Source: an uncultured Paracoccaceae bacterium
GTDB lineage: Bacteria; Pseudomonadota; Alphaproteobacteria; Rhodobacterales; Rhodobacteraceae
Length of the DNA: 64,000 nt
Direction: 5' to 3'
NCBI GenBank assembly: GCA_947498985.1
Contig: CANMMF010000011.1
Coordinates: 1-64,000, forward strand
A program made the position numbers and the translations under genes. This document shows positions 49,074 to 57,644 of the stretch, one piece after another. The notes under the pieces were generated by a model, which saw only the letters and a program-made list of their open reading frames with translations, did not search any database and was not told the DNA's origin. The stretch's first letter is position 1. Every line of letters begins with the position of its first letter.

Positions 49074-49184
49074 CCGCGCCCGCCCGGGATCGCAACCCCG
49101 TACCCGGCCCGATCCGCCCAGATCCCCCACGCAAACCGCGAGACGGGCCTGCAAGGGCCCGGCGAGCCCGGTGTCGGATCGGCC

Positions 49185-50540
49185 TCAGATCGCCGAACTG
49201 TGCCCCGCCTTGCTCAGATCATAGCCGTCAAAGGCCCGCGCCACGAGCCGCGTCAGCGGGCGCGCGGCCTGCGGCACGTAAAGCCCGTCCTCGGTGATCT
49301 CCAGCATGTTCTCGAACCGCGCATCCGCCGCGCGGAACATCCCGAAAAGCGCGCCGCGCGTGATGTCGAAATCCCGGCAGATCTCGGACGCATCGACGCG
49401 GAAATCGCACATGACAGCCTCGATCAGACGTCCGCGCAACTGGTCCTCACCGGTAAAGCAATGCCCCCGCGCCACCGAAAACCGCCCCTCGCGGATCGCC
49501 GCCACATGCTGCGATGTGGCCGAAGCGTTCTGCGCAAAGCCCTGCGGGAACCGCGAGATCGACGACGCCCCGACGCCGATCAGCGCCATCGCCCTGTCAT
49601 CGGTATAGCCCTGAAAGTTTCGCTTCAGCCTCCCTTCGCGCCGCGCCACCGCCAGCCCGTCCTCGGGCCGGGCGAAATGGTCGATCCCGATCTCTTCATA
49701 GCCATCCCACACAAAAAGTCTGCGCGCGGTCTCGAACAGATCGAGCCGCTCTGCCGGGCGCGGCAAGGCATCCGACGGGATCAGTTGCTGGCGTTTGGCC
49801 ATCCACGGCACATGCGCATAGCCGTAAAGCGCGACCCGGTCGGGGTTGAGGCTCAGCAGTTTCTGCACCGTGTCGGTGATGCGCGCCTGGCTCTGGTGCG
49901 GCAAGCCGAACAGGATGTCGGCATTCAGGCTCGCGACACCGCGCGCGCGGATCATCTCCACCGCATCGCGGGTGATCTCGTAGCCTTGCGGACGGCCGAT
50001 GGTTTCCTGGATCTCCGGGTCGAAATCCTGCACGCCGATAGAGGCGCGGGTCATCCCGCCCTCTGCCAGCGCATCGAGCCGCTCGGCGTCGATCTCGTTG
50101 GGATCGATCTCGACCGAAAACTCCGCATCCTCGGCAAAAGCCGCGGTCTCTCGGATCGCGGCGATCAGATCGCGGATCATCTGCGCATCCAGCAGCGTTG
50201 GCGTCCCGCCGCCCCAATGCACGCGCGACAGGCGCACGCCGACAGGCAGGTGCTTGGCCAGCAGTCTCAGCTCGGCCTTCAGCGTCTCCACATAGGCCGC
50301 AACCGGCGCCGCGGTGGCGGTGCCCTGGGTGCGGCAGGCGCAGAACCAGCACAACCTGCGGCAAAATGGAACATGCACATAAAGCGACACGGACCCGTCT
50401 TCCGGCAAGGCCTCGATCCACTGCGCAAACCGGTCCGGCCCAACGTCGCCTGCAAAATGCGGTGCTGTGGGGTACGACGTGTACCGCGGCACTTTCGCGT
50501 CAAAGAGCCCCAGTCGGGCGAGTTGAGATTGCGATGTCAT
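49185..50540 (-). CDS. hemN: Oxygen-independent coproporphyrinogen III oxidase
   Basis: This encodes 451 residues, a radical SAM enzyme of haem synthesis used when oxygen is scarce. The cluster motif CRRLCWFC (CxxxCxxC) is near residue 60, followed by the VHWGGGTPTLL segment and the HemN C-terminal domain. It is divergent from fnrL; the 64-base gap contains an FNR box at 50576-50589 that probably drives both genes under low oxygen. Confidence 0.95.
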   Translation of the reverse strand: MTSQSQLARLGLFDAKVPRYTSYPTAPHFAGDVGPDRFAQWIEALPEDGSVSLYVHVPFCRRLCWFCACRTQGTATAAPVAAYVETLKAELRLLAKHLPVGVRLSRVHWGGGTPTLLDAQMIRDLIAAIRETAAFAEDAEFSVEIDPNEIDAERLDALAEGGMTRASIGVQDFDPEIQETIGRPQGYEITRDAVEMIRARGVASLNADILFGLPHQSQARITDTVQKLLSLNPDRVALYGYAHVPWMAKRQQLIPSDALPRPAERLDLFETARRLFVWDGYEEIGIDHFARPEDGLAVARREGRLKRNFQGYTDDRAMALIGVGASSISRFPQGFAQNASATSQHVAAIREGRFSVARGHCFTGEDQLRGRLIEAVMCDFRVDASEICRDFDITRGALFGMFRAADARFENMLEITEDGLYVPQAARPLTRLVARAFDGYDLSKAGHSSAI

Positions 50541-50575
50541 ATGCTTAGAGTTAGGCTTCGGAAGCTTTGGAAACC

Positions 50576-50589
50576 TTGATGCAGATCAA
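50576..50589. promoter_or_regulatory. FNR box between hemN and fnrL
   Basis: TTGAT-GCAG-ATCAA, a perfect match to the FNR/FnrL consensus TTGAT-N4-ATCAA, in the 64-base gap between the hemN and fnrL starts. Being palindromic, it can activate or control both divergent genes. It suggests fnrL autoregulation. Confidence 0.88.
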
Positions 50590-50604
50590 TTTGAAGGCCG
50601 CAGG

Positions 50605-51351
50605 ATGCTGAACGAAAAGAACTTCGTGGTGTCGCATGAGTGCAGCGATTGTCCGATCCGGCACCGGGCCGTGTGTGCGCGCTGCGAAAGCGATGAGCTG
50701 ACGCGGCTCGAGGAAATCAAGTATTACCGCAAGTTCGAGGCCGGCAGCCATGTGATCTGGTCCGGCGACCGCATGGATTTCGTGGGCTCCGTGGTCTCCG
50801 GCATCGCCACGCTGACACAGACCATGGAGGACGGGCGCACGCAGATGGTGGGCCTCTTGCTGCCGTCGGATTTTGTCGGCCGTCCGGGGCGCGAAGGGGC
50901 CGCCTATGACGTGGTCGCCACCACCGATCTGACGATGTGCTGCTTTCGCAAGAAACCCTTCGAGGAGATGATGCAGCGCACACCGCATATCGCCCATCGC
51001 CTGCTGGAAATGACGCTGGACGAGCTTGACGCCGCACGCGAGTGGATGCTGGTGCTGGGCCGCAAGACCGCCCGCGAAAAGATCGCCTCGCTGCTGTCGA
51101 TCATCGCCCGGCGCGACGCCTCGATCCATCCCGGCAAAGTCGATGGTCCGCTGGTCTTCGATCTGCCGCTGACCCGCGAAGCGATGGCCGACTACCTCGG
51201 TCTGACGCTCGAGACGGTGAGCCGCCAGATTTCCGCGCTCAAGCGCGACGGGGTGATCGAGCTTGAGGGCAAGCGCCATGTGACCGTGCCCAATATGGGG
51301 CGTCTGATGGAAGAGGCGGGCGACGATTCCGATGGCGGAATGCTTGTCTGA
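50605..51351 (+). CDS. fnrL: FnrL-type oxygen-responsive transcriptional regulator
   Basis: This encodes 248 residues of the CRP/FNR family. Cys13, Cys16 and Cys24 near the N-terminus, with Cys112 or Cys113 later, are positioned to hold the oxygen-labile [4Fe-4S] cluster. The cAMP-binding-like barrel and dimerisation helix follow; the DNA-recognition helix contains ETVSRQISAL, with the Glu and Arg that read TTGAT. Its consensus boxes occur upstream of itself, ccoN and ccoG. Confidence 0.96.
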   Translation: MLNEKNFVVSHECSDCPIRHRAVCARCESDELTRLEEIKYYRKFEAGSHVIWSGDRMDFVGSVVSGIATLTQTMEDGRTQMVGLLLPSDFVGRPGREGAAYDVVATTDLTMCCFRKKPFEEMMQRTPHIAHRLLEMTLDELDAAREWMLVLGRKTAREKIASLLSIIARRDASIHPGKVDGPLVFDLPLTREAMADYLGLTLETVSRQISALKRDGVIELEGKRHVTVPNMGRLMEEAGDDSDGGMLV

Positions 51352-52255
51352 GCGCGCCTTCGTCACGCTGGATGTCTTCACCGACACCGCGTTTTCCGGC
51401 AATCCTCTGGCCATCGTTCTGGGCGCCGACGATCTGAGCACCGCTCAGATGCAGACCCTTGCGCGCGAGTTCAACCTCTCCGAGACGCTCTTTGTCATGG
51501 CGCCGCGCGATCCGGGCAATACCGCGCGGGTGCGGATCTTCCTGCCGCAGGCCGAGATCCCCTTTGCCGGTCACCCGACCGTCGGCTGCGCCGTTCACCT
51601 GGCCATGGAGGGCGCGCCCGACGGCGACATGGAGACCGATATCCGGCTGGAGGAAGAGGCCGGGCTGGTTCCGGTGCATGTTTCGCGGCGCGACGGGCAG
51701 ATTGCGGCGGAGTTCACAGCACCGCTTGTGCCGCATCCAGCCCGCGAAGGCCAGATCCCCGAGACAAGCCAGCTCGCCGCCGCGCTGGGACTGCATGCGG
51801 ACCAGATCGGCTTTGGCGCGCATCGCCCCGGCCTTTTCGAAGGCGGGCCGAAATTTCTGTTTCTGCCCGTGCGCGATCTCACAGCGCTTTCCGCCGCGCG
51901 CCCGTCGGAGCCCGCCTGGGGCGAAGCGATGGCGCTGGCCGGTCTGAAAAGCGCCTATCTCTACACACCCCGTCCCGAGGGCTGCGATTTTCAGGCGCGG
52001 ATGTTCTCTCCCGGCGGCGGGATCCCCGAAGACCCGGCCACAGGCTCCGCCTCCGCCATCCTCGCCGCCCAGCTGTTGCGCGCAGGCGCGCTTGGCCCGC
52101 AGGAGACGCGGTTTCGATTGCGCCAGGGGATGGAGATGGGGCGGCCCTCGCAGATCGGCCTCACGGTGCGATGCGACGGAGACCAGATTTCCGAAGTGCG
52201 GATTTCCGGCAGCGCCGTGCCGGTCTCGCGCGGATATGTGCGCCTCCCGGCGTGA
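51332..52255 (+). CDS. PhzF family isomerase/epimerase-like protein
   Basis: This encodes 307 residues. The start overlaps the end of fnrL by 20 bases; no strong ribosome site is seen, so coupling to fnrL is likely. PhzF-family members share a diaminopimelate-epimerase-like double fold with a catalytic Glu; here AREFNLSETLFV holds the conserved catalytic Glu, and AGHPTVGCAVHL and EDPATGSASAILAAQ match family motifs. Despite the family name, nothing indicates phenazine synthesis. Confidence 0.9.
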   Translation: MAECLSERAFVTLDVFTDTAFSGNPLAIVLGADDLSTAQMQTLAREFNLSETLFVMAPRDPGNTARVRIFLPQAEIPFAGHPTVGCAVHLAMEGAPDGDMETDIRLEEEAGLVPVHVSRRDGQIAAEFTAPLVPHPAREGQIPETSQLAAALGLHADQIGFGAHRPGLFEGGPKFLFLPVRDLTALSAARPSEPAWGEAMALAGLKSAYLYTPRPEGCDFQARMFSPGGGIPEDPATGSASAILAAQLLRAGALGPQETRFRLRQGMEMGRPSQIGLTVRCDGDQISEVRISGSAVPVSRGYVRLPA

Positions 52256-52336
52256 CGCAAGGCCCGACCAGGCGACCTAACCCGGACTGCCCCCGGCCAA
52301 GCCATGCGCGCGCGACGGGACGGTGGGCGGGGCGGC

Positions 52337-52354
52337 GCTTGCCTTCAGGCAAGC
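52337..52354. terminator. Hairpin in the convergent gap after PhzF and usp
   Basis: GCTTGCCT / AGGCAAGC (52337-52354, 2-base loop) sits in the 133-base gap where the PhzF and universal stress protein genes converge. It has no T-run on either side, so a terminator role is tentative. Confidence 0.35.
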
Positions 52355-52388
52355 CAGCGCCGTCCCCGTCCCCGCTCGCCGTCCCCAC

Positions 52389-53228
52389 TCAATGCGCCAT
52401 GAAGACCGGGAATTCCGCCTGTTCCAGCATGTTCCGCGTGGCCCCGCCGAGGATCGCCTCGCGCAGCCGCGAGTGACCGTAGGCGCCCATTACCACCATA
52501 TCCGCATCCAGATCCGCCACTTGCCGCAGGATGACATCGGAGACGCGCGGCAGGGTCTTGGACAACACGTCGATCTCCGCCTTCACCCCATGGCGCGCCA
52601 GGTATTGCGCCATCAGCCCGCCGGGATCGGAGCGGTCCGGCCCGTGGCGCGGCGGATCGATCACCACGATATGCACCGCCTCCGCCTCGATCAGCAGCGG
52701 CATCGCCGCGCGCACGGCCCGCATCGCCTCCATGCTCTCGTTCCAGCCCACCACAACCCGCCGCGGACGGCTGGTCACGGTGCCCGCTGACGGCATCACG
52801 AGCACCGGCGCCTGGCCTTCGAAAAGCGCCCCCTCGATCACCGGCTCAAGCTCTACCCCGCGGTCCTGACCGTAGGGTTTGGGCATCGCCACCAGATCCG
52901 AGAATCGCGCCCGCATCGCCACGTGGCGGCCGATATCGGCCAGCTGCGCCACACCGTGATCGATGCCCCAGCGACAGCTTGTGCGGTCCAGCAGTGCGCG
53001 GGCCTGCGCCTCCAGCGCCTCGGCATCCGCAGTGGCCCGGCTCAGCGATTCCTGCAGCACCATCGCGTTGGACCCGGCATAGTAATAGCCCGTCTGCGTG
53101 CGGTCGACACCGAAACAGAGCACGTCGAGATGCGCATCGAAACCTTCGGCCAGCGCCGCGGCCTGCGCAATCTGACCCTCGGCCAGATCCGCATCCGTCA
53201 CGACGCTCAGAATTGTCGGGAACCCCAT
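52389..53228 (-). CDS. Universal stress protein, two-domain UspA family
   Basis: This encodes 279 residues from the ATG at 53228, preceded by GGAGGTGTTGACC. Two Usp folds in tandem; the second ends with an ATP-binding signature GAYGHSRLREAILGGATRNML (the G-x2-G-x9-G-S/T pattern). Usp proteins aid survival under stress and low oxygen. A degenerate FNR-like sequence and a perfect FNR box lie upstream, between it and ccoN, so it may belong to the FNR regulon. Confidence 0.92.
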   Translation of the reverse strand: MGFPTILSVVTDADLAEGQIAQAAALAEGFDAHLDVLCFGVDRTQTGYYYAGSNAMVLQESLSRATADAEALEAQARALLDRTSCRWGIDHGVAQLADIGRHVAMRARFSDLVAMPKPYGQDRGVELEPVIEGALFEGQAPVLVMPSAGTVTSRPRRVVVGWNESMEAMRAVRAAMPLLIEAEAVHIVVIDPPRHGPDRSDPGGLMAQYLARHGVKAEIDVLSKTLPRVSDVILRQVADLDADMVVMGAYGHSRLREAILGGATRNMLEQAEFPVFMAH

Positions 53229-53288
53229 GGTCAACACCTCCTCTGCCTTGGAATGACCCCAGCCTAGACCGGTCCGGGACAGGCCACT

Positions 53289-53302
53289 TTGACGCGGCTC
53301 AA
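53289..53302. promoter_or_regulatory. Degenerate FNR-like box between usp and ccoN
   Basis: TTGAC-GCGG-CTCAA, 8 of 10 fixed positions match the FNR consensus. It lies closer to the usp gene than the perfect box at 53321 does, so it may serve the minus strand. This match could be chance. Confidence 0.45.
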
Positions 53303-53320
53303 GACAAGCCCGCAGATCTA

Positions 53321-53334
53321 TTGATGCAGATCAA
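53321..53334. promoter_or_regulatory. FNR box upstream of ccoN
   Basis: TTGAT-GCAG-ATCAA, a perfect consensus, 92 bases before the ccoN start. It is identical, including the central GCAG, to the copy between hemN and fnrL. Very likely the main activator site of the cbb3 oxidase operon under low oxygen. Confidence 0.9.
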
Positions 53335-53425
53335 GGTCAGCTTTGCCGAGACCCTTCAAGAACGGGACAGTGAAAAACCGCCCGCGCGATGACGGATTCG
53401 CGCGGAGACGACGAAGGGACGAAAA

Positions 53426-55036
53426 ATGTTGAATTATATCAAGCTCATCGTGCTTGGTCTGATCGCGCTTTTTGCCATGATCGCCGCCAACTACGCGCGC
53501 GATCTGGCCTATATGATTCACGCGATCATCATTCTGCTGGTTTCGGCCGGCATGTTCTTGTGGGTTCTGCGCCGCACGGATGAGCCGGCCACGCTGCACC
53601 CGCAGACCGAATACATGGATGGGGTTATCCGAGCCGGCGTGATCGCGACGGCGCTCTGGGGTGTCGTGGGCTTTCTCGCCGGCACCTTCATCGCCTTCCA
53701 GCTGGCCTTTCCGGCGCTCAATTTCGACTGGGCGCAGGGCTATGCCAACTTCGGACGGCTGCGCCCGCTGCACACCAGCGCGGTGATCTTCGCGTTCGGG
53801 GGGAACGCGCTGATCGCCACGTCATTCTATGTGGTCCAGCGCACCTCCGCGGCGCGGCTCTGGGGCGGCAACCTGGCGTGGTTCGTGTTCTGGGGCTACC
53901 AGCTGGTCATCGTCCTTGCGGCCACCGGCTACCTGCTGGGCTCGACCCATGGCAAGGAATACGCCGAGCCGGAATGGTATGTGGACTGGTGGCTGACCAT
54001 CGTCTGGCTGGCCTATCTGGCGGTCTTCATCGGCACCATCGTCAAGCGCCGCGAGCCGCATATCTACGTGGCCAACTGGTTCTACCTCAGCTTCATCGTG
54101 ACCGTGGCGATGCTGCATGTCTTCAACAACCTGGCCATCCCGGTCTCGATCTGGGGCAGCAAATCCGTGCAGGTCTTCTCGGGCGTGCAGGACGCGATGG
54201 TGCAATGGTGGTACGGCCACAACGCCGTCGGCTTCTTCCTGACCGCCGGTTTCCTGGGGATGATGTACTACTTCATCCCGAAACAGGCCGAACGCCCGGT
54301 CTTCAGCTACAAGCTCAGCATCATCCACTTCTGGGCGCTGATCTTCCTCTATATCTGGGCCGGTCCGCACCATCTGCACTACACAGCGCTGCCCGACTGG
54401 GCCTCGACGCTGGGCATGGTGTTCTCGATCGTGCTCTGGATGCCCTCCTGGGGCGGCATGATCAACGGTCTGATGACGCTCTCGGGCGCATGGGACAAGC
54501 TCCGCACCGACCCGGTGATCCGGATGATGGTGATCAGCCTCGGCTTTTACGGCATGTCCACCTTCGAAGGCCCAATGATGTCGATCCGTGCGGTCAACTC
54601 GCTGTCGCATTACACCGACTGGACCATCGGACACGTGCATTCGGGGGCACTTGGCTGGAACGGCATGATCACTTTCGGCGCGCTCTACTTCCTGGTGCCC
54701 AAGCTCTGGAACCGCCAGCGGCTCTACAGCCTCAGCATGGTCTCCTGGCATTTCTGGCTCGCCACCATCGGCATCGTTCTCTACGCCGCGGCGATGTGGG
54801 TCACCGGCATCATGGAAGGCCTGATGTGGCGCGAAGTGGATGCCAACGGCTTCCTCGTGAACAGCTTTGCCGACACCGTCGGTGCCAAGTTCCCGATGTA
54901 TGTCGTGCGCGGCCTCGGAGGGGTTCTCTATGTCGTGGGCGCCCTGATCATGTGCTACAATCTGTGGATGACCGTGAAGCGGTCGCCGGCTGTCGAAGCC
55001 AGCGTCGCCAACGCCCATGCCACGCCGGCCGAGTAA
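53426..55036 (+). CDS. ccoN: cbb3-type cytochrome c oxidase subunit I
   Basis: This encodes 536 residues. It is the catalytic subunit holding haem b, haem b3 and CuB of the high-affinity oxidase. About 12 membrane segments are expected; visible ligand regions are [12 protein letters not shown] (haem b), GHNAVGF (CuB), [13 protein letters not shown] (CuB) and [11 protein letters not shown] (haem b3). AAGGGACGAAAA precedes the start. It is the first gene of ccoNOQP. Confidence 0.98.
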   Translation: MLNYIKLIVLGLIALFAMIAANYARDLAYMIHAIIILLVSAGMFLWVLRRTDEPATLHPQTEYMDGVIRAGVIATALWGVVGFLAGTFIAFQLAFPALNFDWAQGYANFGRLRPLHTSAVIFAFGGNALIATSFYVVQRTSAARLWGGNLAWFVFWGYQLVIVLAATGYLLGSTHGKEYAEPEWYVDWWLTIVWLAYLAVFIGTIVKRREPHIYVANWFYLSFIVTVAMLHVFNNLAIPVSIWGSKSVQVFSGVQDAMVQWWYGHNAVGFFLTAGFLGMMYYFIPKQAERPVFSYKLSIIHFWALIFLYIWAGPHHLHYTALPDWASTLGMVFSIVLWMPSWGGMINGLMTLSGAWDKLRTDPVIRMMVISLGFYGMSTFEGPMMSIRAVNSLSHYTDWTIGHVHSGALGWNGMITFGALYFLVPKLWNRQRLYSLSMVSWHFWLATIGIVLYAAAMWVTGIMEGLMWREVDANGFLVNSFADTVGAKFPMYVVRGLGGVLYVVGALIMCYNLWMTVKRSPAVEASVANAHATPAE

Positions 55037-55048
55037 GGAGACCGGACA

Positions 55049-55777
55049 ATGGCAATTCTCGAAAAACACGCAATCCTTGAGAAGAACATCACGCTTCTGG
55101 CGATCTTCTCCTTCCTCGTGGTGACGGTCGGGGGGCTGGTGCAGATCGTGCCGCTCTTCTATCTCGACAACACCATCGAGGATGTCGAAGGCATGCGCCC
55201 CTACACGCCGCTCGAGCTGGCGGGGCGCGAGATCTACCTGCGCGACGGCTGCTATGTCTGCCACAGCCAGATGATCCGCCCGATGCGCGACGAGGTGGAG
55301 CGGTACGGCCACTACAGCCTGGCGGCCGAAAGCAAGTATGACCACCCGTTCCAGTGGGGCTCCAAGCGGACGGGGCCCGACCTCGCCCGCGTCGGTGGCC
55401 GTTATTCGGACGAGTGGCATGTCGACCACCTGCGCGATCCGCAATCGGTGGTGCCGGAATCGGTCATGCCGAAATACGCCTATCTCGAAACCACGCTTCT
55501 GGATGGCGAGCATATCGGCGATCTGCTCTGGACCCACGCCTTTGTGGGGGTGCCCTACAGCGAAGAGATGGTCGCCTCCGCCGAGGCCGATTTCAAGGCG
55601 CAGGCCGACCCCGACAGCGATTTCGACGGTCTGCTGGAGCGCTACGGAGACGGTGTGAACGTGCGCAACTTCGACGGTCAGCCCGGGGTATCCGAGGCCG
55701 ATGCGCTGATCGCCTATCTGCAGATGCTGGGCACGCTGGTCGATTTCTCGACCTTCACGCCTGACGAGAGCCGGTGA
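55049..55777 (+). CDS. ccoO: cbb3-type cytochrome c oxidase subunit II
   Basis: This encodes 242 residues. It is a membrane-anchored monohaem cytochrome c subunit; an N-terminal helix (about 14-38) is followed by CYVCH (Cys68, Cys71, His72) and a Met ligand in [15 protein letters not shown] precedes the start, 12 bases after ccoN. Confidence 0.97.
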   Translation: MAILEKHAILEKNITLLAIFSFLVVTVGGLVQIVPLFYLDNTIEDVEGMRPYTPLELAGREIYLRDGCYVCHSQMIRPMRDEVERYGHYSLAAESKYDHPFQWGSKRTGPDLARVGGRYSDEWHVDHLRDPQSVVPESVMPKYAYLETTLLDGEHIGDLLWTHAFVGVPYSEEMVASAEADFKAQADPDSDFDGLLERYGDGVNVRNFDGQPGVSEADALIAYLQMLGTLVDFSTFTPDESR

Positions 55778-55784
55778 GGGCGCC

Positions 55785-56000
55785 ATGGAAGAATACACAC
55801 TTCTCAGGCAAATCGCCGACAGCTGGGGCCTGCTGGTCATGTTTGTCTTCTTCATCGGCATCATCGCCTGGGCGTTTCGCCCGGGCAGCCGGTCGGAGCA
55901 TGACAACGCCGCCAGTATCCCGCTGAGAAACGAAGACGCCCCCGCGCCCCGCACCGGCGACGGACCCGCCCGAAAAGAGGAGGCGAGGAACCCCCAATGA
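55785..56000 (+). CDS. ccoQ: cbb3-type cytochrome c oxidase small subunit
   Basis: This encodes 71 residues with a single membrane helix (about 14-32, [17 protein letters not shown]) and a short, Pro/Arg-rich cytoplasmic tail. CcoQ stabilises the cbb3 complex and affects oxygen signalling in related bacteria. It overlaps ccoP by 4 bases. Confidence 0.92.
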   Translation: MEEYTLLRQIADSWGLLVMFVFFIGIIAWAFRPGSRSEHDNAASIPLRNEDAPAPRTGDGPARKEEARNPQ

Positions 56001-56893
56001 GCGACAACAAAAAAGACGACGATCTCGATTATGAGACAACCGGCCACGAATGGGACGGCATCCAGGAATACAACAAGCCGCTGCCGCGCTGGTGGCTCTG
56101 GACCTTCTACGCCACCATCGTCTGGGGGGTGCTTTACACAATCGCCTACCCCGCCTGGCCGCTGGTCAACTCCGCCACCGCCGGGATACTGGGCTACTCC
56201 ACCCGCGCCGAAGTGGCCGAGGAGATCGCCCGCGTCGACGAGGCCAATGCCGCGATCAACACGCGCCTGGCTTCGGTCGAGCTGACCGAGATCGCCGCCG
56301 ATCCGGAGCTGCAGGCCTATGCCCGCAATGCCGGTGCTGCGGTCTATCTCAGCTGGTGTACGCAGTGCCACGGCTCTGGCGCCGCGGGCTCCAGCCAGGA
56401 AGGCTGGGCGGCGGGTTATCCCAACCTGCTCGACGATGACTGGCTCTGGGGCGGCACGATTGAGGATATCCACCTCACGATCCGCCACGGTATCCGCAAC
56501 GAGAACGACCCCGATGCCCGCTATTCGGAGATGCCCGCCTTCGGGCGCGACGAGTTGCTGAGCGAAGAAGAGGTGGCGCAGGTTGTGAACTACGTCATGT
56601 CGCTGTCCGGAGAGCCGCAGGACGCCTCTCTGGTGGAGGCCGGAGCCGAGGTCTACGACATCAACTGCTCGGCCTGTCACGGCGAGGATCATCAGGGCGA
56701 CGTCTTTCAGGGCGCGCCCAACCTGGCCGACGCGATCTGGCTCTATGGTGGCGATTATGACGACATCTACGAGACGGTCTACCATTCGCGCTACGGGGTG
56801 ATGCCGTCCTGGCAGGACCGCCTGAGCGAGGCCGAGATCCGCGCCGTGGCCTCTTATGTGCACGGTCTGGGTGGCGGTCAGGCCACCGAGTAA
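55997..56893 (+). CDS. ccoP: cbb3-type cytochrome c oxidase subunit III
   Basis: This encodes 298 residues. It is a membrane-anchored dihaem cytochrome c that receives electrons for the oxidase. A membrane helix (about 31-52) is followed by two haem sites, CTQCH (121-125) and CSACH (224-228), with Met ligands in SEMPAFG and GVMPSW. A strong terminator follows at 56907. Confidence 0.97.
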   Translation: MSDNKKDDDLDYETTGHEWDGIQEYNKPLPRWWLWTFYATIVWGVLYTIAYPAWPLVNSATAGILGYSTRAEVAEEIARVDEANAAINTRLASVELTEIAADPELQAYARNAGAAVYLSWCTQCHGSGAAGSSQEGWAAGYPNLLDDDWLWGGTIEDIHLTIRHGIRNENDPDARYSEMPAFGRDELLSEEEVAQVVNYVMSLSGEPQDASLVEAGAEVYDINCSACHGEDHQGDVFQGAPNLADAIWLYGGDYDDIYETVYHSRYGVMPSWQDRLSEAEIRAVASYVHGLGGGQATE

Positions 56894-56906
56894 CGCAGCT
56901 TTCTTG

Positions 56907-56946
56907 ACAAAGACACGGGCCGGGATTTCCCGGCCCGTGTCTTTGT
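56907..56946 (+). terminator. Strong terminator hairpin after ccoNOQP
   Basis: An 18-bp perfect stem (56907-56924 with 56929-56946, loop ATTT) 13 bases beyond the ccoP stop. The arm ends ACAAAG/CTTTGT give the A/T-rich foot; a full T-run is absent. It ends the oxidase operon. Confidence 0.8.
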
Positions 56947-57063
56947 GTGTCGGGGCGTGTCGGCAATCCGGTGAGGCGTGTCGGGCGCGGCGGCGGTGCC
57001 GCGCGGGGACAGGCTGGAAAATCCGGCGGCAAGCGCGGAATTTCACCACTCTTTGCCTGCCAT

Positions 57064-57077
57064 TTGACGCATATCAA
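57064..57077. promoter_or_regulatory. FNR-like box with no assigned gene
   Basis: TTGAC-GCAT-ATCAA, 9 of 10 fixed positions match the FNR consensus. It lies 170 bases beyond the ccoP stop, with no clear protein gene downstream on the plus strand; it is far from the minus-strand small genes' promoter. Confidence 0.6.
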
Positions 57078-57174
57078 GGAAGCGCGCGCGAGCAATCGTT
57101 AACAAGAGGTCATGGTCTGCGCGATGGCTCTCGCGCAGGTCCGGACATACCGGCCTCAACCTGAGTTCCGGTGG

Positions 57175-57218
57175 CGCCGGTGCCTCATCCTGTTCGCGCG
57201 TTTCCTGAGGCACCGGCG
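57175..57218 (+). ncRNA. Candidate structured RNA downstream of the orphan FNR box
   Basis: A perfect 13-bp stem (CGCCGGTGCCTCA at 57175-57187, TGAGGCACCGGCG at 57206-57218) with an 18-base loop, about 100 bases after the FNR-like box. No T-run follows directly, and no RNA family is recognised. Offered as a possible FNR-driven small RNA or a structural element; expression data would be needed to decide. Confidence 0.3.
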
Positions 57219-57273
57219 TTCCCTGTTCGGTTTCCCCACCCTCCGCAACACTGACATTTGCCGACGGCCCGGC

Positions 57274-57369
57274 CTAGCGGCGCCTGCGCATCCGGCGCGG
57301 CAAGCTCCGGCCCGATGGCACCGGTCGGCGAAAAGCCAGTTCGGGGTGAAAGACAATCGGATCGATCAT
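57274..57369 (-). CDS. Very small Arg-rich protein, second gene of a small-protein operon
   Basis: This encodes 31 residues, starting MIDPIVFHPELAFRR and ending in a run of basic residues (RRMRRRR). The ATG at 57369 has CGGAGGGTGCC immediately before it, a very good ribosome site, and follows the upstream gene's stop by 12 bases. No signal peptide or membrane helix; no known family. The short length is below most gene-calling cut-offs. Confidence 0.5.
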   Translation of the reverse strand: MIDPIVFHPELAFRRPVPSGRSLPRRMRRRR

Positions 57370-57381
57370 GGCACCCTCCGG

Positions 57382-57543
57382 TCAGTCGTCGCGCCCTGTG
57401 CGCCAGCCGGCAAAGCGCCGGAACGGCAGCGGATCGTCCTGCCAGCTATGCGGCTCGGAGGGCTGACGGCGAAACCGGCCTTCGTCCCGCAGATCACCGG
57501 ACCGCGTGGCCGTCATGAAAGATTTTGCGAATATTCCCAGCAT
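57382..57543 (-). CDS. Small basic protein, first gene of a small-protein operon
   Basis: This encodes 53 residues (MLGIFAKSFMTATRSGDLRD, then an Arg/Pro/Trp-rich part ending in FRRFAGWRTGRDD). AGGAGAAGCACC precedes the start at 57543; an upstream open frame adds residues without a ribosome site. It is divergent from the LysR gene by 101 bases and is followed 12 bases later by a 31-residue gene. I recognise no family; it differs from typical DUF1127 proteins. Confidence 0.55.
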   Translation of the reverse strand: MLGIFAKSFMTATRSGDLRDEGRFRRQPSEPHSWQDDPLPFRRFAGWRTGRDD

Positions 57544-57644
57544 GGTGCTTCTCCTGATCTGGCGTTGCTCTACAGCCATACTTGACCGATGCGCAGCGAT
57601 CATGCCACTCAGGAATAATGCCGATATGTAATGAGAGCTAACAT

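Larger units (their letters stand above)
56894..57273. other. 380-base intergenic region after ccoP
   Basis: No convincing protein gene is seen. It holds the ccoP terminator (56907-56946), an FNR-like box (57064-57077) and a strong hairpin (57175-57218). The plus-strand reading frame from about 57112 lies antisense to two small genes further right, and its product is a basic, low-complexity-like sequence, so it is not accepted as a gene. Confidence 0.6.

Noticed and set aside
53822-57049. 1075-codon minus-strand open frame over ccoNOQP
   Set aside because: Shadow of the oxidase genes created by high GC; its product is low-complexity and no motif is seen.
57112-57585. 157-codon plus-strand open frame downstream of the orphan FNR box
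   Set aside because: It lies antisense to two small genes with much better ribosome sites, its composition is that of a shadow frame, and no family is recognised. The FNR box may instead drive an untranslated RNA.
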